Below the pieces are notes generated by a model. The model was given only the letters and a program-made list of their open reading frames with translations. It had not been told where the DNA came from and made no database searches. A stretch of DNA of 6,862 nt from an uncultured Treponema sp. (GTDB taxonomy: Bacteria > Spirochaetota > Spirochaetia > Treponematales > Treponemataceae), in assembly GCA_946538795.1 (NCBI GenBank), contig CAMNGY010000079.1, positions 1 to 6,862 of the forward strand, read 5' to 3'. This document shows, piece after piece, positions 1 through 3,328 of the stretch. The number at the start of each line of letters is the position of its first letter. Position 1 is the first letter of the stretch. The translations under genes and the position numbers were made by a program.

Positions 1-1233
1 CAGCAGGGCTGCCGTCCGCGTGTAGGTGTGGCTCATGAAGTCCGTGATAATCTTGTGTCCCTTGTAGAATTCCCGGTAGCCCGCGAGCGTCGTCGCTATC
101 GCCGTCGGATGGTGGCCATAGTCGTCGATTACGATCAGCTCCTGGCCGAGAGGGGTCTTTGTGCGGACTATGATCTCTGACCGCCGCTTGCCACCCCGGA
201 AATTGAGCAACCCCCGCCTGATTTCTTCCCTAAAATCAATAGGATTCTTGCCGTACTCACGGAGCAGCTGGCAGCACAGGGCAACCGCCGCCGCCGCGTT
301 CCGGGCGTTGTGCCTGCCGGGGACTTGCAGGGCGAAGTCTCCCATATCCCCGATGCTGAAGTACTGCCTGCCTCCTTCGACTTTCCCGAAAGAGAGCCTG
401 TAGCCGCCCGTCGCATCCGTCCCGTAGGGGATAAGCTTGATGTCCGGGCGTTTCCTACTGGCAATAGTCGCCGCCTCCGATGCCCCCTTGTCGTCGGCGC
501 AGTAGATGAGCTCGCCGCCCTCCGGCAAAAGGCATGCATACTCGACGAAGGCCGCCAGTATGTCCTCATAGGTCGGGTAGTAGTCCTGATGATCGCTTTC
601 TACTGCCGTTAGGATAATTTTCCGGGGATGGAATGCCATGAAGTGCCGCTGGTACTCGCAGGTCTCGGCCGCAAAGATATTGCGCTTGCCCGGTGCGAAC
701 GAGGGGGATGTCATGGTGCAGCGGTCACCGAACGAGGCAATGACGCTGCCCGCGAGCACCTGGGACGGCAGGTCCAGTTCCTTGAGTATCGTGCCGGTGA
801 GCCCGGTCGTCGTCGTCTTGCCGTGCACCCCGCAGATGCCGCAGCCGTAGGACTGAGCGGACACGGCCCCCAGGGCCTCGCTGTACAGCATCATGGGAAT
901 TCCCTGCCTGACGGCTTCGGCAAGGTCAGGATTCTTGTCCGGGCTGTATGCGCTTGAGTATATGACGCACTGAATTCCGCCGTCTATGTTGTCCGCACTG
1001 AAGGGCTTGGCCTGTATGCCCCGCTTTTCAAGGATTTCGTCGGTGTAGAAGCGCTCCGCAACGTCGCTTCCTGTAATGACAGCCCCGCGGTCGGACAAAA
1101 TCTCAACGAGGGCGGCCATGCCCGTTCCCTTTATTCCCACAAAATGCAGGCGGACACCGTGCAGGTCATCCGGCAACCCCGCTGGCAACGACCGGGACAT
1201 TGCCCCCGGCACAGTCTTGACTTCTTGGCTCAT
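1..1233 (-). CDS. murC: UDP-N-acetylmuramate--L-alanine ligase MurC (3' end outside window)
   Basis: MurC joins L-alanine to UDP-MurNAc with ATP in the cytoplasm, the first amino-acid addition of peptidoglycan precursor synthesis. I translated 411 codons with no stop; MurC is usually about 460-490 residues, so some 50-80 are missing past the left edge. Visible landmarks: the N-terminal Rossmann-like loop HFVGIKGTGM at residues 30-39, the ATP P-loop GVHGKTTTT at 135-143, the central AETCEYQRHF stretch at about 189-198, ESDHQDYYPTYEDI at 212-225, PGRHNARNA near 305-313, and the start of the C-terminal Mur ligase domain with DDYGHHP at 370-376 and SHTYTRT near 401-407. The ESDH...YPTYEDI segment and GIKGTGM loop favour MurC over the related ligase Mpl. 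The start is the ATG at 1233; there is no Shine-Dalgarno, and a -10 box ends 6 nt upstream. ATG 1200 (residue 12) is an alternative. Product call is secure; the exact start is less so. Confidence 0.95.
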   Translation of the reverse strand, partial: MSQEVKTVPGAMSRSLPAGLPDDLHGVRLHFVGIKGTGMAALVEILSDRGAVITGSDVAERFYTDEILEKRGIQAKPFSADNIDGGIQCVIYSSAYSPDKNPDLAEAVRQGIPMMLYSEALGAVSAQSYGCGICGVHGKTTTTGLTGTILKELDLPSQVLAGSVIASFGDRCTMTSPSFAPGKRNIFAAETCEYQRHFMAFHPRKIILTAVESDHQDYYPTYEDILAAFVEYACLLPEGGELIYCADDKGASEAATIASRKRPDIKLIPYGTDATGGYRLSFGKVEGGRQYFSIGDMGDFALQVPGRHNARNAAAAVALCCQLLREYGKNPIDFREEIRRGLLNFRGGKRRSEIIVRTKTPLGQELIVIDDYGHHPTAIATTLAGYREFYKGHKIITDFMSHTYTRTAALL

Positions 1234-1239
1234 GGGCCG

Positions 1240-1268
1240 ATTATAGCAGTTTTCGGCGGCCTTTACAA
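1240..1268 (-). promoter_or_regulatory. murC promoter, extended -10, start site at or next to the ATG
   Basis: Read on the minus strand: -35 TTGTAA (1268-1263), a 17-nt spacer, and a perfect -10 TATAAT (1245-1240) preceded by TGC, giving an extended -10. Seven bases past the -10 is position 1233, the A of the murC ATG. The predicted transcript is therefore leaderless unless translation starts at the ATG at 1200. Inferred from sequence only. Confidence 0.7.
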
Positions 1269-1292
1269 TTGTTGTGGACTCAAGGCCCCGCC
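1255..1292. repeat. Imperfect inverted repeat between the PDZ gene and murC
   Basis: GGCGGCCTT at 1255-1263 faces AAGGCCCCGCC at 1282-1292, a complementary pair with a two-base bulge and an 18-nt loop. The left arm touches the murC -35 box. It lies just past the stop of the PDZ gene, but no T-tract follows on the minus strand. It could be the 3' end structure of the PDZ transcript or an operator for murC; the sequence does not decide. Confidence 0.35.
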
Positions 1293-1322
1293 GTGGTGCT
1301 GCGGGTCCGTCTGTGCCGAATG

Positions 1323-2018
1323 CTACAATGCCATGTCGATGGTCATCTCTTCACCGTCCCGCACGAGGGTGACTTTCACGCTGTCCCCCTTCTGTACCTG
1401 CGACTCAAGATTCGACAAATCCTCCGCGCAGCTTATCTTGCTGTCGTCCACTTGTATAATGAGGTCTCCTGACCGGATCCCTGAGTTGAATGCGGGGTGT
1501 CCGTGGAATGCGGCTTCTACATACGCGCCGAAACCAGGTTCCAGGTAGTCCTGCTCGTTGCTGTCCAAATCCCGTGCGTCAATGCCGAATTTCCATTGAG
1601 CCATCTCTGCCTGGGTATAGGGGCGCAGGAGGTACACCTCGTACGAGAAGGCCCCGTTTTTTACGAATACGTATTTCTGCCTGCGGAGCTTGGCGAAGTC
1701 GGTCAAGTCCCTGTGTCCGCTTGTGTTTGAGCTTGAATAGGCTTTGTCCCTCTTCCTTCGGATGCGGGAAGAAACTCCGACGACCTTCAGCCATTTTGAT
1801 TCCATCAGCTCCTGAAGGTCATAATCGTCGCTGTCGTAGAATACGGTTGCCTGCTCCTTCTTTCCCAGCAGGGCTTCCTCCGGAATGTCTTCTTCTGCCT
1901 CGTATTCCGTGAAGCTCGAGTTCAGGTTCTTTGCTCCTTCTGCGACAGCGGCGTACAGGCTTGCCGCTGGCACAATCAGAGCCAGTGCCAGGCAGGCCAA
2001 AAGAATCTTCTGTTTCAT
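1323..2018 (-). CDS. Exported PDZ-domain protein, function unknown
   Basis: This 231-residue protein begins with a typical signal peptide: MKQK, a hydrophobic core over residues 5-20, then LYAAVA, with likely signal peptidase I cleavage after A23 or A26. No lipobox is visible, so it should be periplasmic or surface-associated. Residues 27-150 match no family I recognise; they are acidic near the start (EYEAEEDIPEE), then basic (RIRRKRDK at 85-92). Residues about 160-231 form a PDZ domain: GAYVEAAF, the NSGIRSGDLIIQVDD core (178-192) that positions the peptide-binding groove, and the final KVTLVRDGEEMTIDMAL. Such domains in HtrA/RseP-type proteins bind C-termini or unfolded segments, but no protease domain or catalytic triad is present, so an adaptor or sensor role is only inferred. 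The start is well supported: TAAGGAGG lies 8 nt before the ATG and a strong promoter lies upstream. It is the only gene here with a textbook Shine-Dalgarno. Confidence 0.88.
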   Translation of the reverse strand: MKQKILLACLALALIVPAASLYAAVAEGAKNLNSSFTEYEAEEDIPEEALLGKKEQATVFYDSDDYDLQELMESKWLKVVGVSSRIRRKRDKAYSSSNTSGHRDLTDFAKLRRQKYVFVKNGAFSYEVYLLRPYTQAEMAQWKFGIDARDLDSNEQDYLEPGFGAYVEAAFHGHPAFNSGIRSGDLIIQVDDSKISCAEDLSNLESQVQKGDSVKVTLVRDGEEMTIDMAL

Positions 2019-2054
2019 AGCTGGTGCCTCCTTAAAATGATTCTATCTACAGGT

Positions 2055-2083
2055 ATTGTAGGGGCGCGGTATACGTTTGTCAA
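2055..2083 (-). promoter_or_regulatory. Near-consensus sigma70-type promoter of the PDZ gene
   Basis: On the minus strand there is a perfect -35 TTGACA (2083-2078), a 17-nt spacer, and -10 TACAAT (2060-2055, five of six consensus bases). The predicted start is an A at about 2048, giving a 29-30 nt leader that contains TAAGGAGG (2034-2027), 8 nt before the ATG at 2018. This predicts strong constitutive-type expression unless repressed. Confidence 0.85.
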
Positions 2084-2099
2084 GGAAAATCCGTGCCGA

Positions 2100-2109
2100 C
2101 CGGCCGGCC
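2100..2109. repeat. GC-rich palindromic run in the divergent intergenic region
   Basis: CCGGCCGGCC contains the overlapping palindromes CCGGCCGG (2100-2107) and GGCCGGCC (2102-2109), about 17 bp upstream of the PDZ promoter -35 box. It could be an operator for that gene or chance in GC-rich DNA. Weak evidence. Confidence 0.25.
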
Positions 2110-2173
2110 GACTAGGGAAATCGGTAGCCACGGGAGGGGAGAGGCGGTCGCCGTTGGAGCAGGGCTGAAAAAT

Positions 2174-2240
2174 TCTGTTACCGTATTGTAAATTTTCCGT
2201 TACAATAGTACAAATTTTCCGTTGCAATATTGCAAAATTT
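2174..2240. repeat. Three tandem 22-23 bp repeats, each with a dyad (candidate operator array)
   Basis: Units at 2174-2195, 2196-2217 and 2218-2240 share T(C/T)(C/T)GTT at the left and AAATTT at the right. Each holds a 14-bp dyad core whose centres are exactly 22 bp apart: TTACCGTATTGTAA (2178-2191), TTACAATAGTACAA (2200-2213) and the perfect palindrome TTGCAATATTGCAA (2222-2235). A 22-bp spacing is about two helical turns, so dimeric regulators would sit on one DNA face. The array lies between the divergent PDZ gene and the small lipoprotein gene, nearer the latter. TTACAA (2200) and TGCAAT (2223) also sit 17 bp apart and could double as promoter elements. I do not recognise the cognate regulator. 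Confidence 0.7.
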
Positions 2241-2299
2241 CTCCAAATGACATGTTTTCTTTCCTGAATTCCCTCTATGATTCTCACAACAAAACAAAA

Positions 2300-2328
2300 C
2301 CGTGCGGACGGACGGATGTCCTGCACGG
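2300..2328 (+). promoter_or_regulatory. 5'-leader hairpin just upstream of the lipoprotein ribosome binding site
   Basis: CCGTGCGGAC (2300-2309) pairs with GTCC-T-GCACGG (2318-2328), a 10-bp GC-rich stem with a single bulged T and an 8-nt loop GGACGGAT. The second GGAC (2310-2313) could pair instead of the first. The stem ends 5 nt before GTGAGGT (2334-2340). No T-tract follows, so it is not an intrinsic terminator. It may stabilise the mRNA or affect ribosome access; that role is inferred. Confidence 0.5.
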
Positions 2329-2345
2329 ATAAAGTGAGGTCAAAT

Positions 2346-2519
2346 ATGAAATGTGTAAAGAAGCTGTTTGTGGCCCTTGTGTGTGCCGCCATTGCGCTCG
2401 TGTCGTTTGCCGGATGCCAGTTTGACAGTGCTTCGGAAGAGGAGGCCGTTGAAAGCGCAGAAGGCGATGCAATGGGAGGCTTGTATTCGGAAGAGAACCT
2501 GATTTCCGGCTATCAATAA
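2346..2519 (+). CDS. Small acidic lipoprotein, 57 residues, function unknown
   Basis: The protein has a classic lipoprotein signal: MKCVKK, a hydrophobic stretch over residues 7-22, and the lipobox-like VSFAGC with Cys24 as the lipidation site. After processing only 34 residues remain (C24 to Q57). They carry about nine acidic and no basic residues (EEE cluster, later SEEN) and end GYQ. It would be exported and anchored in the inner or outer membrane; a gene this short is easily missed. The ATG at 2346 is chosen over the in-frame ATG at 2277 because GTGAGGT (2334-2340) ends 5 nt upstream and the signal peptide begins exactly there; the longer form would bury the signal behind 23 polar residues and translate the leader hairpin. 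No clear single promoter was found; the dyad array and a hairpin precede it, and a nested inverted repeat follows 8 nt after the stop. I recognise no family. It could be an entericidin-like small lipoprotein by size only. Confidence 0.72.
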   Translation: MKCVKKLFVALVCAAIALVSFAGCQFDSASEEEAVESAEGDAMGGLYSEENLISGYQ

Positions 2520-2527
2520 AAATCTTG

Positions 2528-2609
2528 GGAAAGGCCCTCGAGACAGTTTCAAAAGTCGGTCTGGACTTTTGAAACCGCCTTCCTCGGATAAACAGACGGG
2601 GGCCTTTCC
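2528..2609. repeat. Nested perfect inverted repeats after the lipoprotein gene
   Basis: An inner 12-bp perfect stem, GTTTCAAAAGTC (2546-2557) with GACTTTTGAAAC (2564-2575) and 6-nt loop GGTCTG, lies inside an outer 10-bp perfect stem, GGAAAGGCCC (2528-2537) with GGGCCTTTCC (2600-2609). The structure starts 8 nt after the lipoprotein stop. It probably forms the 3' end of that transcript, but neither strand has a T-tract after a stem, so it is not a standard intrinsic terminator. It could stabilise the mRNA, be part of a small RNA, or be a remnant of a mobile palindromic element. Confidence 0.65.
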
Positions 2610-2640
2610 ACGGCAAGAGCCGCCCGGCACCCGGACAGGG

Positions 2641-2731
2641 AGCATTTCACGACACGAAATCGGCGCATTTCACGTCATGAAATCGGAGCATTTCACGACA
2701 CGAAATCGGTGCATTTCACGTCATGAACAGG
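2641..2731. repeat. Four tandem 23-bp repeats in alternating A-B-A-B order
   Basis: Units are at 2641-2663 (A), 2664-2686 (B), 2687-2709 (A, identical to the first) and 2710-2731 (B, diverging and one base short at its end). All begin (A/C/T)GCATTTCACG. A carries ATTTC-ACGACAC-GAAAT and B carries ATTTCA-CGTCA-TGAAAT, so each unit is an inverted repeat. A and B differ inside at two positions (CGACACG versus CGTCATG). The higher-order period is 46 bp. Repeats abut with no spacers, so this is not a CRISPR array. Candidate multi-site protein-binding region or palindromic repeat cluster; binding partner unknown. Confidence 0.8.
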
Positions 2732-2759
2732 ACGCGCTCATTGCGATTCAATCCTTGCA
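2731..2759 (+). repeat. Copy 1 of a 29-bp direct repeat ending in TTCAATCCTTGCA
   Basis: The 29 bases 2731-2759 match 2913-2941 at all but two positions (GACGCGCTCATT, then G/C, CG, A/C, then TTCAATCCTTGCA). The terminal 13 bases equal the T-arm portion of the tRNA-Asn but in the opposite orientation to that gene. This copy faces the tRNA-Asn 3'-end fragment at 2808-2825 across an orphan terminator. Confidence 0.8.
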
Positions 2760-2771
2760 AATTCATTTAAA

Positions 2772-2803
2772 ACAAAAAAGACCTGTCCGGGATGACAGGT
2801 CTT
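2772..2803 (-). terminator. Strong intrinsic terminator with no intact gene upstream
   Basis: On the minus strand a 10-bp perfect stem AAGACCTGTC (2803-2794) and GACAGGTCTT (2787-2778), with a 6-nt loop, runs into T-rich sequence (rest of the A-run 2774-2779, then GTT). Directly upstream on that strand there is only an 18-bp copy of the tRNA-Asn 3' end. The spacing from that copy matches how the intact tRNA-Asn is placed relative to its own terminator, so this is probably the terminator of a lost tRNA gene. Confidence 0.8.
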
Positions 2804-2807
2804 AAGA

Positions 2808-2825
2808 CGCCCCCTGCAAGGATTG
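2808..2825 (-). pseudogene. 3'-end fragment of tRNA-Asn (relic or attachment-site copy)
   Basis: These 18 bases are identical to 3008-3025, the last 18 bases of the intact tRNA-Asn: part of the T-loop, the T-stem 3' side, the acceptor 3' side AGGGGGC and the discriminator G. The repeat is direct and offset by exactly 200 bp. Identity breaks off inside the T-loop (GGGCAATCC instead of AGTTCAATCC), and the sequence upstream does not fold into a T-stem or the rest of a tRNA. It is either a truncated tRNA duplicate or the second att copy left by an element that used this tRNA. Confidence 0.65.
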
Positions 2826-2912
2826 CCCTCCACGCCCGGACTTCCTGTCCGTACGTTCCGGACGGCTGCATTCGCTGACGGCGCCATCCGTGGCGCCTTT
2901 CCGTCGCTTTAC
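2826..2912. other. Gene-free GC-rich segment with short dyads between the two tRNA-end modules
   Basis: I see no gene here. It holds two hairpin-capable segments: GTCCG-TACGTTC-CGGAC (about 2848-2864) and GGCGCC-ATCCGT-GGCGCC (2880-2897, followed by TTT). The second is enclosed by GACGG (2877-2881) and CCGTC (2901-2905). The segment lies exactly between the tRNA 3'-end fragment and the second 29-bp repeat, where the body of a lost tRNA or an excised insert would have been. Confidence 0.45.
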
Positions 2913-2941
2913 GACGCGCTCATTCCGCTTCAATCCTTGCA
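2913..2941 (+). repeat. Copy 2 of the 29-bp direct repeat ending in TTCAATCCTTGCA
   Basis: Matches 2731-2759 in 27 of 29 positions, offset 182 bp. Its last 13 bases (2929-2941) form a perfect inverted pair with TGCAAGGATTGAA at 3015-3027, inside the intact tRNA-Asn gene, with the tRNA terminator lying between the two arms. The same arrangement holds for copy 1 and the tRNA fragment at 2808-2825, where the inverted match is 11 bases. Confidence 0.8.
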
Positions 2942-2971
2942 TGACGAAATGAAAAAAAGTGCCACTTGTGC

Positions 2972-3002
2972 AAAAAAAAAGCTCCGTCTGATAAGACGAA
3001 GC
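2972..3002 (-). terminator. Intrinsic terminator of tRNA-Asn
   Basis: On the minus strand GCTTCGTCT (3002-2994), loop TATC, AGACGGAGC (2989-2981) forms a 9-bp stem with one G-T pair, followed by nine T's (2980-2972). It starts 5 nt after the tRNA discriminator base, as expected for a monocistronic tRNA gene. Confidence 0.92.
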
Positions 3003-3007
3003 TATAG

Positions 3008-3080
3008 CGCCCCCTGCAAGGATTGAACTTGCGACAGACGGATTAACAGTCCGTTGCTCTACCAACTGAGCTAAGGGAGC
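3008..3080 (-). tRNA. tRNA-Asn(GTT)
   Basis: A 73-nt cloverleaf reads on the minus strand. The acceptor arm is GCTCCCT paired with AGGGGGC (one G-T pair), the D-arm contains AGCTCAGTTGGTAGAGC, the anticodon arm is ACGGA-CTGTTAA-TCCGT with anticodon GTT (Asn), the variable loop follows, and the T-arm is GCAAG-TTCAATC-CTTGC. The discriminator is G and CCA is not encoded, so it must be added enzymatically. It is a single-gene unit with its own promoter and terminator. Its 3' end is duplicated 200 bp away. Confidence 0.97.
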
Positions 3081-3101
3081 AAGTTGGTTCTGATGGAAGC
3101 T

Positions 3102-3130
3102 ATAATATATAAAACACATGAAAGTGTCAA
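3102..3130 (-). promoter_or_regulatory. tRNA-Asn promoter
   Basis: Minus strand: perfect -35 TTGACA (3130-3125), 17-nt spacer, -10 TATTAT (3107-3102). The predicted start is at about 3095, about 15 nt before the mature tRNA 5' end at 3080. The near-consensus match fits a strongly expressed tRNA gene. Confidence 0.88.
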
Positions 3131-3201
3131 TAGGAAAACCCTGTTTTCGCCACAAAAATTGCATATCTTTACATCGCTCCTCCAGAAAGCCGGGCAACCC
3201 T

Positions 3202-3224
3202 AAAAAACCGCCTTTGCCGGTTTT
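3202..3224. terminator. Probable bidirectional terminator between tRNA-Asn and the GGDEF/EAL gene
   Basis: AAAACCG and CGGTTTT form a 7-bp stem around a 7-nt loop (CCTTTGC on the plus strand). The minus strand ends in six T's and the plus strand in four. It lies between the divergent tRNA promoter (3102-3130) and the promoter at 3256-3284 and could insulate the two units. No gene is known to end here, so the role is inferred. Confidence 0.5.
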
Positions 3225-3251
3225 CCGGGATTACTGCTCCATAAAAAAGTC

Positions 3252-3264
3252 TTTCTTGAAGAAA
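3252..3264. promoter_or_regulatory. TTTCTT-G-AAGAAA dyad overlapping the -35 of the GGDEF/EAL promoter
   Basis: A perfect 13-bp odd-centred palindrome (centre G3258) covers the whole -35 hexamer at 3256-3261. A protein bound there would block the promoter, so it is a candidate operator. It may be chance in an A/T-rich stretch. Confidence 0.35.
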
Positions 3265-3284
3265 AAGCGAATATGGTGTAAAAT
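3256..3284 (+). promoter_or_regulatory. Promoter of the GGDEF/EAL gene
   Basis: -35 TTGAAG (3256-3261), 17-nt spacer, -10 TAAAAT (3279-3284). The predicted start is at about 3291, giving a leader of about 38 nt to the ATG at 3329. The best Shine-Dalgarno-like match in the leader, AGAGG (3310-3314), is 14 nt from the ATG, which is too far for efficient use. Confidence 0.75.
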
Positions 3285-3328
3285 ATCACTATATCCTGAA
3301 AGCACAGCCAGAGGTTCTTGCACTTATT

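Noticed and set aside
310..957. Plus-strand frames opposite murC (310-612 and 628-957)
   Set aside because: They lie fully within murC on the other strand and show no family features or ribosome sites.
1490..1912. 140-codon plus-strand frame opposite the PDZ gene
   Set aside because: Arg/Pro/Ser-rich shadow translation with no domain; the minus-strand gene has a signal peptide, PDZ domain, promoter and SD.
2277..2345. Longer lipoprotein form starting at ATG 2277
   Set aside because: It would add 23 polar residues before the signal peptide and translate the leader hairpin; the ATG at 2346 has the ribosome site.
2641..2731. Possible CRISPR array
   Set aside because: Units are 22-23 bp and abut directly with no unique spacers, and no cas-like gene is present.
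2569..2805. 78-codon plus-strand reading frame through the repeat array
   Set aside because: It starts inside the nested hairpin, lacks a ribosome site, has low-complexity content from the repeats and ends just past the orphan terminator.
2808..2890. A second intact tRNA gene on the minus strand
   Set aside because: Only the 3' 18 bases match; no T-stem 5' side, anticodon arm or acceptor 5' strand can be found upstream.
2802..3197. 131-codon minus-strand frame containing PLAQLVEQRTVNPS
   Set aside because: This peptide is the translated tRNA-Asn, a familiar spurious annotation; the frame spans the tRNA and its terminator.
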